Source: Methylobacterium variabile
GTDB taxonomy: Bacteria; Pseudomonadota; Alphaproteobacteria; Rhizobiales; Beijerinckiaceae
Assembly (NCBI RefSeq): GCF_001043975.1
Contig: NZ_LABY01000007.1
Coordinates: forward strand, 1 to 46,158
DNA: 46,158 bases
Direction of reading: 5' to 3'
In this document: positions 1-7,903 of the stretch, piece after piece
Layout: every line of letters starts with the position of its first letter
Numbering within the stretch: position 1 is the first letter of the stretch
Position numbers and translations under genes: made by a program
The notes under the pieces: model-generated
Told to the model about the DNA's origin: nothing
Database searches by the model: none
Seen by the model: the letters and a program-made list of their open reading frames with translations, nothing else

Positions 1-1321
1 GATGCCAAGGCGCGAGGGTATTAGAGGCATGGCTGGCTCCCTTTCTGGCCGCCTTGCCCCGTGCCGAACAGCGCCGCTGGGCGCCGCTCTACCTGCGCGG
101 CCTGCTCCTGCCCGGCGAGCGCAAGAGCGTGGAACCGATGGCGGCGCGCGTTGCGCCCGGCCGCGTCCAGCAACTGCACCACTTCGTGTCCGCCTCGCCC
201 TGGTCGTACGCACGGCTCGAGCGCGTGCTGGACGAGCAGGCCGACCGGCTCGTGGGCGGGCCACAGGCCGTGCTGGTGGTTGACGACACCGCGCTGGTCA
301 AGCAGGGGCGCCACTCCGTTGGCGTGCAGCGCCAAGACTGCGGTCAGCTCGGCAAGACGGCGAACTGCCAGGCGCTGGTGTCGCTGACGCTAGCCCGGGG
401 CGAGGTTCCGGTCCCGGTGGCGCTGCGGTTGCTCCTGCCCGACGATTGGGCGGCTGATCCGGTTCGGCGGGCAAGGCAGGCGTGCCCGACGATGTCTCTG
501 GTCGGCCCAAGTGGCAGATCGCCCTCGACGAGATCGATCGGCTGCGCGACCAGGGCGTGCGCTTCGGATGCATGCTGGGCGACGCCGAGTACGGCAAGGT
601 GGCCGCGTTCCGCCACGCCCTCGACGCCCGGGGCCTTCGCTGGGCGCTGGGCCTGCCGCCGACCCACAAGGTGTTTGCCGCCGATGTGACGACGGCCATG
701 CCCGCGCCCACCAGGGCGGGAGGGCGCCCGCGCAAGCACCCCGTGCCCTCGGCGCCGAGCCGCCCGGCTGCGGCCTTGTTCGCCGATCCCCCCGACGCGA
801 CGTTCCGGAGCCTGTTGTGGCGCACCAGCACCAAGGGGCCGCTCCAGGCCGCCTTCAGCGCCCGACGCGTGCGCGTAGCCGACGGCCCGCTCGCCTCAGG
901 GGCCCAGCACCTGCCAGGGGCCGAGCGCTGGCTGGTGTGTGAGCACCGCCTCACGGGCGAGCGCAAGCTGCACCTGACCAACCATCCGGCCGACACGACG
1001 CTGGAGCAGTTGGCAGCGGCCATCAAGGCGCGCTGGAGTTGCGAGCAGGCGCACCAGCAGCTCAAGGAGGAACTGGGCCTCGACCACTTCGAGGGGCGCT
1101 CCTGGATCGGGCTACACCGTCATGCACTCCTATGCCAGATCGCGTTCGCCTTCCTGCAGAGCCAGCGGGTCGGGGAAAAACGGTGCGGGTCACAGGCGCC
1201 CGGCCCGCCGCCTCGGCCGACGCTGCCCGAGGTCCGACGCCGTGTTGCCGCCGCGCTCCTCGTGCATCTCTCCCGCTGCCCACACTGCCGCCGGCAAACC
1301 CTCATCCACATGCCGCCATGA
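1..1321 (+). pseudogene. IS701-type transposase, 5'-truncated and frameshifted
   Basis: This is a DDE transposase of an IS701-like insertion sequence. The reading frame is open from the window edge, so the true start lies outside. The first part (to about 475) carries the typical N-terminal block with QQLHHFVSASPW, then DDTALVKQGRHSVG with the first catalytic Asp and GQLGKTANCQ. The second part, from about 476 in another frame, continues with PKWQIALDEIDRLRDQGVRF, GDAEYGK (second Asp region), KARWSCEQAHQQLKEELGLD (region of the catalytic Glu) and HFEGRSW. Restoring one G in the run near 475-476 joins both parts without losing residues, so a single-base deletion separates them. IS701 elements normally use one uninterrupted ORF, so programmed frameshifting is unlikely. 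Either the copy is dead or the base is a sequencing error. The family call is firm; function as read is lost. Confidence 0.88.
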
Positions 1322-1345
1322 ACATGGCAGAGTAGTGCTTAACCC
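1..1345 (+). mobile_element. IS701-family insertion sequence, left end outside window
   Basis: The element is defined by the transposase. Its left terminus is not in the window. The right terminus is probably shortly after the stop codon, around 1323-1342, where the sequence agagtagtgcttaa resembles the AGTAGTGCT-like ends I associate with this family, with TTAA as a possible YTAR-type target duplication. This boundary is inferred, because the partner inverted repeat cannot be seen. Confidence 0.45.
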
Positions 1346-1371
1346 GTCACCGCCTATGGCCATCCCCGCGA

Positions 1372-1426
1372 GAGAGCCCGCCTGCTACAGCGCTGAGAAG
1401 GGCGCGCAGGCGGGTTCTCCCGCTTT
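1372..1426 (+). terminator. Hairpin, probable terminator between transposase and methyltransferase
   Basis: Arms at 1372-1385 (GAGAGCCCGCCTGC) and 1406-1419 (GCAGGCGGGTTCTC) pair with one mismatch. A shorter alternative stem GCGGG/CCCGC (1410-1414 with 1419-1423) is followed by TTT on the plus strand. The hairpin sits between two convergent genes and could stop transcripts from either side. The rest of 1322-1589 has lower GC than the surroundings and no convincing gene. Confidence 0.5.
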
Positions 1427-1589
1427 CGGTCAGATACACTACTCCAAGAGACGCGACCTCCGCTCTCAGCTTTGAAGGCGATTTGGCTGTGGCCGGGCAA
1501 CTTTTCGAACGGCTCGACCAGCCATCCATCGAGCCAGTCTCTTGAAACCCTCCACTCATCGGCATTTAGCCGAGAAACCACGAGAGTGT

Positions 1590-2456
1590 TCAAGCTATTC
1601 GCCTCGTGCCTGAAGATGGTAGCGCCAAGAGATCCTGGTGCCCGATCACCGCCCTCGTACCAGGCAACCGCCGCGCCGCCATCCACGCCGCGGAATCTGC
1701 CGCCGCGACCCGCCCGGTCTCCAGCGCCGCCCGCACCGTGCCCTCGGCGAGCTGGTCCAGCAGCGCGATCTCCGCGGAGCCGAGGCGCCAGGGGCTGGGG
1801 GCGGTCGCGACGATGTAGTCGTGAACGCGGAAGGCCTTCGCCAGGGCCTCCGTCGCGCCGGGGCCAGCGGCGGGCCCGAACCCCTTGTCGCCGGCCTGGT
1901 GGGCGAGGAAGGCGGTGTGGATCGCGGCATCGGCCGGGTGCGGCGGCGTCCAGGTCTCGTGCCCGTCATACGTGAGGGCGGTGTAGAAGGCGGCCCCGGT
2001 CTCCGCGACGGCCCGGGCGACGGCGGTGATCCAGGCCTCCGAGGCGAGGTCGAACAGGGCCGCCGCGGTGACGAGGTCCGGGCCCTCCGCCGCGGCCGCC
2101 GCCGGGTCGGCCGCGAGGTCGAGGGCGCGGAACCGCACGTGCAGGCGCGCGCCGCCCGCGGACAGGGCCAGGCCCGACTCGGTCTCCTCCGCGCGCTCGG
2201 CCCAGGCCGCGAGGCGTGCCCGGGCGGCGGCGAGCAGGGCGGGATCGTGGTCGACGAGGCACCAGGCCTGCGCAGGGCCGAGGTGCGGCGCCAGGGCCCG
2301 CAGGTTCGAGCCGGTGCCGCAGCCGAGATCGACCACCCGCACCGGCCCGTCGCGGGCCGCGAGGACGCGGCCCAAGGCGGCGACGAGGCCCGGGTCGCGG
2401 GCAGCGTGGTCGGCGGGCTCGCGCAGGGCGAGCCAGTCGGGGCTGAAGCTGCTCAT
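1590..2456 (-). CDS. Class I SAM-dependent methyltransferase of the pterin-type operon
   Basis: The 288-aa protein has the Rossmann SAM-binding motif I, VVDLGCGTGSNLRAL (about residues 40-54), followed by an acidic motif II (CLVDHDP). It should transfer a methyl group from S-adenosylmethionine; the acceptor is unknown. The start overlaps the stop of the upstream glycosyltransferase by 4 nt (ATGA), so it is translationally coupled and last in a four-gene operon (dehydrogenase, PTPS-like, glycosyltransferase, methyltransferase). By analogy with cyanopterin, a pterin carrying a methylated sugar, it may methylate a pterin-linked sugar or the pterin itself; that is inference. It ends a few hundred bases from an insertion sequence, so genes once downstream may have been displaced. 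Confidence 0.85.
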   Translation of the reverse strand: MSSFSPDWLALREPADHAARDPGLVAALGRVLAARDGPVRVVDLGCGTGSNLRALAPHLGPAQAWCLVDHDPALLAAARARLAAWAERAEETESGLALSAGGARLHVRFRALDLAADPAAAAAEGPDLVTAAALFDLASEAWITAVARAVAETGAAFYTALTYDGHETWTPPHPADAAIHTAFLAHQAGDKGFGPAAGPGATEALAKAFRVHDYIVATAPSPWRLGSAEIALLDQLAEGTVRAALETGRVAAADSAAWMAARRLPGTRAVIGHQDLLALPSSGTRRIA

Positions 2457-3493
2457 CGGGTCCTCAGGGCATCGGCGACCGCGGCGGCGGTGGCGGGCCA
2501 GTCCGGCAGGCGCTGCCCCGCCTCCCAGGAGGCCGCGGCTGCCGTAGCGCGGCGGCCTGCATCGGCGATCAGGTCGCGCAAGGAGGTGGCGAGGGCGGCG
2601 GCGTCGCCGGGCGGCACCGCGCGCCCGGCGCCCGGCGGCACCGTCTCGGCGGCGGCGCCCCCGGTGGTGGCGACGAGGGGCAGGCCCCGGGCCAGGGCCT
2701 CGGTGAGCGCCATGCCGTAGCCTTCGAACAGCGAGGCCGAAACCGCGAGGTCGGCTTCGGCGTAGAGCTGCTCCAGGGCCTCGGGCGTCACCGCGCCCGC
2801 CAGAGTGACGCGGTCGGCGAGGCCGGTCGCGGCGATCAGGTCGCGCAGGGTGGCGGCGCAGGCGGGTGCCCGGTCGAGGCTGCCGGCGACGGTGAGCGAC
2901 CAGTCGAGGTCGGTGAGATCGGCGAGCGCCCGCACCAGCACGGGGTAGCCCTTGCGGGGCGTCACCGTGCCGACGGCGAGGAGCCGGACGTGCGGACCCG
3001 GCCGCGGCTCCACCCGGGCGGCGGGGGGGGTTCCGGGCTCGGCCACCGTGATGCGGTCGCGCGGCACGCCGAACTCGGCCGCGAGCAGCCGGGCGGTGAA
3101 GCAGCTCGAGGCGATCACGCGCTGGGCCAGCGCCAGCGCCGCGCGCTCGCTCGCGGCCAGTGCGGCCGCCCGCTCCGGCGGGAGGCCGGTCTCGTAGCCG
3201 AGGGGATGGTGGACGAGGGCCGTCACCGGCCGGCTGGCGGCGCGGATCACCGCGGGCGGCAGCGCCCCGTAGGCGAGGCCGTCGACGAGGAGCGCCGTGT
3301 CGGCCGGCACCTGCGCCAGGGCGTCGGCGGTGCGGGCGAGGTCGTCCGGACCGGGATCCGGAAAGGTGCCCGGCAGCGCCAGGTGCGTCGCCGCCACGCC
3401 CTGCGCCGGCAGGTGCGCGAGGAGCTGGCGGGCATAGGCGTAGCCCCCGGTCGGCGCCGCGAGGTCGCCCGGGACGGCGAGGACGAGGCGCAT
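2453..3493 (-). CDS. GT4-family glycosyltransferase, possible pterin glycosyltransferase
   Basis: The 346-aa protein has GT-B architecture. The N-terminal half holds a Gly-rich acceptor-domain loop (PTGGYAYARQLL, about 11-22). The C-terminal half begins with LLAVGTVTPRKGYPVLVRAL (about 180-200) and carries the donor-binding EX7E-type motif in EGYGMALTEALARGLP (about 268-283), typical of retaining GT4 enzymes using nucleotide sugars. The start ATG overlaps the stop of the upstream PTPS gene by one base (TGATG) and the stop overlaps the methyltransferase start. GT4 enzymes that glycosylate tetrahydrobiopterin or other pterins are known in cyanobacteria, and the neighbouring PTPS gene makes the same role plausible here. 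Sequence alone does not fix donor or acceptor. Confidence 0.86.
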   Translation of the reverse strand: MRLVLAVPGDLAAPTGGYAYARQLLAHLPAQGVAATHLALPGTFPDPGPDDLARTADALAQVPADTALLVDGLAYGALPPAVIRAASRPVTALVHHPLGYETGLPPERAAALAASERAALALAQRVIASSCFTARLLAAEFGVPRDRITVAEPGTPPAARVEPRPGPHVRLLAVGTVTPRKGYPVLVRALADLTDLDWSLTVAGSLDRAPACAATLRDLIAATGLADRVTLAGAVTPEALEQLYAEADLAVSASLFEGYGMALTEALARGLPLVATTGGAAAETVPPGAGRAVPPGDAAALATSLRDLIADAGRRATAAAASWEAGQRLPDWPATAAAVADALRTR

Positions 3494-3894
3494 CAGGCGA
3501 GCGGCGCCTCGAACCAGGCCCGGGCGAGGTGGGATTCGTGCAGGGTCACCCGGATGCGGCTCACGCCCTCGCCACCGGGCCCGAGATCGCCGGCCCGCAC
3601 CGCCGCCGCCATCGCGCCGTGGATGTAGCCGCACAGGAACTCGGTGGTGGTGTTCTGGCCGGCGAAGTCCGGCAGGTCGTCGAGGTTGCGGTAGTTGAGC
3701 GGCGCCAGCACCCGCCGCAGGGCCTCGCTCGCCCGGCCGATATCGACCACCACCCCGTCCGGGGTCAGGCTCTCGCGGAAGAACGCCACGTCGACCACGA
3801 AGGTCGCCCCGTGCAGCCCCTGCGCGGGCCCGAACAAATCGCCCTTGAAGCTGTGGGCGATCATCACGTGGTCGCGGACCTCGACGGCGTACAT
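3493..3894 (-). CDS. Divergent 6-pyruvoyl-tetrahydropterin synthase / QueD-family protein
   Basis: This 133-aa protein is a T-fold enzyme of the PTPS/6-carboxytetrahydropterin synthase family, which converts dihydroneopterin triphosphate into 6-substituted tetrahydropterins. Family features are the N-terminal IAHSF with a conserved His, LHGATFVVDV in the position of the usual LHGHxY zinc motif, the central DIGRA, NLDDLP, the GQNTTTEF pterin-binding segment, and a C-terminal HESHLA with the conserved Glu. The third zinc-ligand His (HGH) is Ala here, and the catalytic Cys of classical PTPS before LHG is absent. The chemistry therefore probably differs from the textbook enzyme. It is second in an operon after a dehydrogenase (11-nt gap) and is coupled to a glycosyltransferase. 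No GTP cyclohydrolase is present in the window. Confidence 0.85.
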   Translation of the reverse strand: MYAVEVRDHVMIAHSFKGDLFGPAQGLHGATFVVDVAFFRESLTPDGVVVDIGRASEALRRVLAPLNYRNLDDLPDFAGQNTTTEFLCGYIHGAMAAAVRAGDLGPGGEGVSRIRVTLHESHLARAWFEAPLA

Positions 3895-3905
3895 GCGGGC
3901 TCCTG

Positions 3906-4847
3906 TCAGTAGCGGATCACGGTGCAGAGCCCCGGCGCCCCGGGGGCGAGGAGGCGCGGCAGGGCGGCGGGCAGGTTCGCGAAGGCGACCTCCTCGGTGA
4001 GGAGGGCGTCGAGGCGTGCGTCGCGGAGCAGGTCGAGGGCCTTGAGCAGGCGGCGCCGGTGGCTCCAGCGCGGGCGGCGCGAGGCCGCCACCGCCCCGAC
4101 CTGGCTCGCGACGAGGCGCAGGCGCCGCGCGTGGAAGGCGAGGCCGAGGGGGGCGGCGACGGCTCCGGCCCCGTACCAGCTCAGCTCCACCAGGGCCGCC
4201 TCCTCGCCGGCGAGGGAGAGGGCGAGGGCGAGGCCCGCCTCGCTGGCGCTGGCGTGGAAGACGAGGTCGGCCTCCGGCGCCGCCGCCTCGGGCAGGGCGA
4301 AGGCGAGGCCGAGGGCGCGGGCCACCGCCTCCCGGGCGGGGTCGCGGTCGATCAGGCTCACCTCGGCTCCCGGCAGGCCGGCGCAGAGATGGGCGACGAG
4401 GAGCCCGACCACGCCGCCGCCGACGACCGCGATCCGGTCCCCCGGCCCGGCGCCGGAATCCCACAGGGCGTTCAGCGCCGTCTCCATGTTGGCGGCGAGC
4501 ACTGCCCGGCGGGGCGGCAGGTCGGGCGGCAGCGGGCAGAGAGCCGCGACGGGCGCCACGAAGGCCTCCTGGTGGGGATGGAGCGCGAAGACCCGCTTGC
4601 CGTCCTCCGTCTCGGCCACCGCGCAGTAGCCGTACTTGACCGGGAACGGGAACGCGCCGCCTTGCGCCGGCGCCCGCATCCGCTCGGCCACGGCCGGCGG
4701 CACGCGCCCCTCGAACACCAGCCGCTCGGTGCCCCGGCTCAAGGCCGTCCACAGGGTCCGCACCCGGACCTCGCCCGGGCCCGGCGCGGGCAGGCATTCA
4801 TGCCGCAGCTCCGCCTGCCCGGCTGCACTATACCAGAGCGCCCGCAC
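3906..4847 (-). CDS. Zinc-type (MDR) alcohol dehydrogenase-like protein of the pterin-type operon
   Basis: The 313-aa protein belongs to the medium-chain dehydrogenase/reductase superfamily. The N-terminal GroES-like half contains SRGTERLVFEG and FPVKYGYCA. The Rossmann half has VVGGGVVGLLVAHL (about 145-158), with an acidic residue after strand 2 (SLIDRDP) that suggests NAD preference. The canonical GHExxG zinc-site motif is not visible, so a zinc-independent oxidoreductase is possible. The start is taken as GTG at 4847, just before the conserved RALWY; no in-frame ATG is available upstream. It is first in the operon with the PTPS-like, glycosyltransferase and methyltransferase genes. Only 33 nt separate it from the divergent glucosyltransferase gene, so their promoters must overlap each other or the coding ends. 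Confidence 0.82.
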   Translation of the reverse strand: MRALWYSAAGQAELRHECLPAPGPGEVRVRTLWTALSRGTERLVFEGRVPPAVAERMRAPAQGGAFPFPVKYGYCAVAETEDGKRVFALHPHQEAFVAPVAALCPLPPDLPPRRAVLAANMETALNALWDSGAGPGDRIAVVGGGVVGLLVAHLCAGLPGAEVSLIDRDPAREAVARALGLAFALPEAAAPEADLVFHASASEAGLALALSLAGEEAALVELSWYGAGAVAAPLGLAFHARRLRLVASQVGAVAASRRPRWSHRRRLLKALDLLRDARLDALLTEEVAFANLPAALPRLLAPGAPGLCTVIRY

Positions 4848-4880
4848 GGCGTCCGCCGTGCCGCTCCCGGATGCCTGACG

Positions 4881-6677
4881 ATGCCGCAAACCGACTCCTC
4901 GGTCGTCACCCACGCGGAGGGGCCCGCCCGCGCTCCTCTCACGACGCCGACGGGCCTGCAAGCCTGCGTGACGCTGCGTCGGCGCCGCTTCCTGGTGCTG
5001 GGACTGAACCTCGCCACCATCCTCGCCTTCGCGGCGGCGCTCGGGATCGTGCTGGCCGATGACGGCCTCGACGGGATCGACCTCGCGCTCCTCGCCTGCG
5101 GCCTCGCCACCCTGCCCTGGACGGTGCTCGGCTTCTGGAACGCCGCGATCGGCTTCCTGCTGTTGCGGGCCGGCCGCGCCGGCGTGCTGGCGGCCGCGCC
5201 GCACGCCGCGGCAGGGGAGGGGGACGCGCTGCTCCACCTGACGACCGCCGTGGTGATGACCCTGCGCAACGAGGACCCGGCCCGGGCGCTCGCCCGCCTC
5301 GCCCTGGTGCGCGAGAGCCTGGAGCGCACCGGCCACGGCGCCGCCTTCCGCTACCATGTGCTGAGCGACAGCGACGATCCGGGCGTGATCCGGTCCGAGG
5401 AGGCGTGGATGGCGGCGTGGCGCGCGGGCCTCGGCGAGGCGGAGGCCGCCCGGGTGCAGTACCGGCGGCGCACCGACAACACCGGCTACAAGGCCGGCAA
5501 CCTGCAGGAGTTCTGCGCCCGCAGCGACGCCGACCTGATGCTGCCCCTCGACGCCGACAGCCTGATGACTGGCGGGGCCATCCTGCGCCTCGTGCGCATC
5601 ATGCAGGCCCATCCGCGCCTCGGCATCCTGCAGAGCCTCGCGGTCGGCGCGCCGTCGTCGAGCGCCTTCGCCCGGCTGTTCCAGTTCGGCATGCGCCACG
5701 GCATGCTGCCCTACACCCTCGGGGCGGCTTGGTGGGGGGCGGAGTGCGGCCCGTTCTGGGGCCACAACGCCCTCGTGCGCATCGCCCCCTTCGCGGCCCA
5801 TTGCCGGCTGCCGGCCTTGCGGGGCGGGGGCGCGATCCTGTCGCACGATCAGGTCGAGGCGGTGCTGATGCGCCGGGCCGGCTACGAGGTGCGGGTGCTG
5901 CCGATCGAGGACGGCAGCTACGAGGACAACCCGCCGACGCTCCTCGACCACCTCGCCCGCGACGCCCGCTGGTGCCGGGGCAACATGCAGTACCTGCGCC
6001 TGCCCCGCCTGCCGGGGCTCCTGCCGATGGGCCGCTTCCAGCTCGCCTGGGCGGTGATGATGTTCCTCAATCCGCCCGCCCTGACGCTCGGCCTCCTGCT
6101 CCTGCCCCTGCGGGCCGCGACCCAGGAGGGCCCGGCCCCGGGCGCCGCCGCGCTCTACCTGCTCTGGCTCCTCCTCTCGCTCGCCCCGAAGCTCGCCGGC
6201 TACGCCGCCGTGCTGGCGGACCGGGAGGCCCGCGCCGCCCATGGCGGCGGAGCGCGCTTCGTGGCCGGGGCAGTGGCCGAGGTCGCGGCCTCGTTCCTGC
6301 TGCTCGGCGCGTCGTCGGTGCGCCTGACTGCGGTGCTGGCCGGCCTCCTTGCCGGGCGCGGCACGGCCTGGGCGGCGCAGGACCGGGACGCCCGGACCCT
6401 GCGCTGGGGCGAGGCGTTCGCGGCCCTGCGCGGCGTCACGCTGTTCGGGCTCCTCGTCTGCGGGGCGCTCGCCCTCGTCTCCCCGGCGCTGCTGGCCTGG
6501 AGCCTGCCGCTCACCCTCGGCAGCCTGCTCGCGGTGCCGTTCGCGGTGCTCACGGCCGCCCCGGAGGTGGGGCGCGCGATGGTGCGGTCGGGGCTCTGCG
6601 CGACGCGCGAGGAGATCGCGCCGCCGTGGGAGATCGCGGGGCTCGGCGAGGCGCGGGGTGGGGCGCTGCCGCGATGA
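4881..6677 (+). CDS. mdoH: OpgH/MdoH-like glucan biosynthesis glucosyltransferase
   Basis: This 598-aa inner-membrane GT2 enzyme should polymerise glucose from UDP-glucose into periplasmic glucans. Two N-terminal membrane spans (about 35-95) are followed by the catalytic domain with LPLDADS (the DxD motif, about 220), ECGPFWGHNALVR, the LSHDQVEA segment and the (Q/R)xxRW-like DARWCRGN (about 358-370). Several C-terminal spans follow. The order and motifs match OpgH. The protein is much shorter than the 847-aa E. coli enzyme, as is common in alphaproteobacteria. The usual partner mdoG is not in the window. The next gene, ddlA, converges with a 12-nt gap. Start ATG at 4881 is preferred; upstream sequence in the same frame is antisense to the dehydrogenase. 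Confidence 0.88.
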   Translation: MPQTDSSVVTHAEGPARAPLTTPTGLQACVTLRRRRFLVLGLNLATILAFAAALGIVLADDGLDGIDLALLACGLATLPWTVLGFWNAAIGFLLLRAGRAGVLAAAPHAAAGEGDALLHLTTAVVMTLRNEDPARALARLALVRESLERTGHGAAFRYHVLSDSDDPGVIRSEEAWMAAWRAGLGEAEAARVQYRRRTDNTGYKAGNLQEFCARSDADLMLPLDADSLMTGGAILRLVRIMQAHPRLGILQSLAVGAPSSSAFARLFQFGMRHGMLPYTLGAAWWGAECGPFWGHNALVRIAPFAAHCRLPALRGGGAILSHDQVEAVLMRRAGYEVRVLPIEDGSYEDNPPTLLDHLARDARWCRGNMQYLRLPRLPGLLPMGRFQLAWAVMMFLNPPALTLGLLLLPLRAATQEGPAPGAAALYLLWLLLSLAPKLAGYAAVLADREARAAHGGGARFVAGAVAEVAASFLLLGASSVRLTAVLAGLLAGRGTAWAAQDRDARTLRWGEAFAALRGVTLFGLLVCGALALVSPALLAWSLPLTLGSLLAVPFAVLTAAPEVGRAMVRSGLCATREEIAPPWEIAGLGEARGGALPR

Positions 6678-6689
6678 GGCGGCGGGCGC

Positions 6690-7799
6690 CTACCCCGCGA
6701 ATTCCCGCTTCAGCCCCCGTCGCGTCCGGTGCCGCTCCAGCGCGAGTTCCACGAGGCGGGTCAGCAGCTCCGGATAGGGGACGCCGGAGGCCTCCATCAT
6801 CTTCGGGTACATGCTGATCGCCGTGAAGCCCGGCAGGGTGTTGACCTCGTTGAGGTAGAACGCGCCGCTCTGCCGGTCGAGGAAGAAGTCGACGCGGGCG
6901 AGCCCGCTGCATTCGAGCGCCGCGAAGGCCTCGAGGGCGAGGGCGCGCACGCGCTCCATCTGCTCCGGGGTAAGCTTCGCCGGCAGGTCGACGCTGGCCC
7001 CCTCGGGGTCGAGGTACTTGGCCGCGTAGGAGTAGAAGTCGTGGTGCGGCTGCGGGTTCAGCTCGCTGGCGACGCTGACGAAGGGCGGGACGCCGTCGAG
7101 CACCGCCACCTCGATCTCGCGGGCGTCGATGCCCTGCTCGACCAGGACCTTGACGTCGTACTGGAAGGCGTCGTCGAGGGCCGCGGCGAGGGCGTCCCAC
7201 TCCTTGACCTTATGGATGCCGACGCTGGAGCCCATGTTGCAGGGCTTGACGAAGACCGGGAGGCGCAGGGACGCCGCGATCTCCTGCACGGAGACGGCAC
7301 CGCCCTCGTAGGCGCGCCGGGTGAAGGCGCGGTAGGGCGCGATCGGGATGCCGGCGAGGCCGGCGAGGCGCTTCGTGACGTCCTTGTCCATGCCGACCGC
7401 GGAGGCGAGGACGCCCGAGCCGACATAGGCGACCTCGGTCAGCTCCAGCAGGCCCTGGAGGGTGCCGTCCTCGCAGAGCGGCCCGTGCAGGACCGGAAAC
7501 ACCACGTCGACCTCCTCCGGCTCGCCGGCGAGCGGAACGAGGCGGCCGCGCCCGTCGGCCCCTTGCGCGAGGCGCACCTCGGGGCTCTCCGGCGGGATCG
7601 CGAGGGCGGTGTCCGCGGTCTGCGTGATCCGGCGCAGGTCGTGGCGCTGCCAGCGCCCGGCCTTGTCGATGCTGACCGGGACCACCTCGAAGCGGTCGCG
7701 GTCGAGGTGGCGGATCACGGAGGCGGCGGATTGCAGCGAGACCTCGTGCTCGCCGGATCGGCCGCCGTACAGAACGGCGACGCGGGTCTTCTCGGTCAT
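6690..7799 (-). CDS. ddlA: D-alanine--D-alanine ligase
   Basis: The 369-aa cytoplasmic ATP-grasp enzyme joins two D-alanines for peptidoglycan precursor synthesis. The N-terminus VAVLYGGRSGEHEVSLQSA is the DdlA/VanA-type signature with the catalytic Glu and Ser. Further motifs are VFPVLHGPLCEDGTLQGLLE, the central PVFVKPCNMGSSVGIHKV ATP-binding loop (about 185-202), ARVDFFLD and the C-terminal FYLNEVNTLPGFTAISMYP with magnesium ligands. Length is normal. It stands alone, convergent with the OpgH gene and 104 nt downstream of a LysR gene from which a strong hairpin separates it. It is not in a dcw cell-division cluster, consistent with a second or A-type ligase. Confidence 0.95.
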   Translation of the reverse strand: MTEKTRVAVLYGGRSGEHEVSLQSAASVIRHLDRDRFEVVPVSIDKAGRWQRHDLRRITQTADTALAIPPESPEVRLAQGADGRGRLVPLAGEPEEVDVVFPVLHGPLCEDGTLQGLLELTEVAYVGSGVLASAVGMDKDVTKRLAGLAGIPIAPYRAFTRRAYEGGAVSVQEIAASLRLPVFVKPCNMGSSVGIHKVKEWDALAAALDDAFQYDVKVLVEQGIDAREIEVAVLDGVPPFVSVASELNPQPHHDFYSYAAKYLDPEGASVDLPAKLTPEQMERVRALALEAFAALECSGLARVDFFLDRQSGAFYLNEVNTLPGFTAISMYPKMMEASGVPYPELLTRLVELALERHRTRRGLKREFAG

Positions 7800-7830
7800 G
7801 CGCAGCCCTCGGTGCCCTGTCGCGTGCGGG

Positions 7831-7857
7831 GCCCGGGCCGGCGCGGCCGGCCCGGGC
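7831..7857 (-). terminator. Perfect 11-bp GC-rich hairpin between lysR-type gene and ddlA
   Basis: GCCCGGGCCGG at 7831-7841 pairs exactly with CCGGCCCGGGC at 7847-7857 around a 5-nt loop. It lies after the LysR gene and 32 nt before the ddlA start on the same strand, so it either terminates the regulator transcript or forms part of the ddlA leader. No T-run follows on the minus strand. Confidence 0.55.
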
Positions 7858-7903
7858 AGGAGACTGCTTATCGCCGGATGAGGATTTCAGAAACCCTACG
7901 CGG

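Noticed and set aside
1354..1686. 110-codon minus-strand frame near the IS end
   Set aside because: It overlaps the methyltransferase C-terminus in another frame and resembles no family; the segment 1493-1600 may be a gene remnant but I cannot support it.
4848..6242. Upstream extension of the zinc-type dehydrogenase
   Set aside because: The extension lies antisense to the OpgH gene and has no similarity to dehydrogenases; the family start is at the GTG before RALWY.
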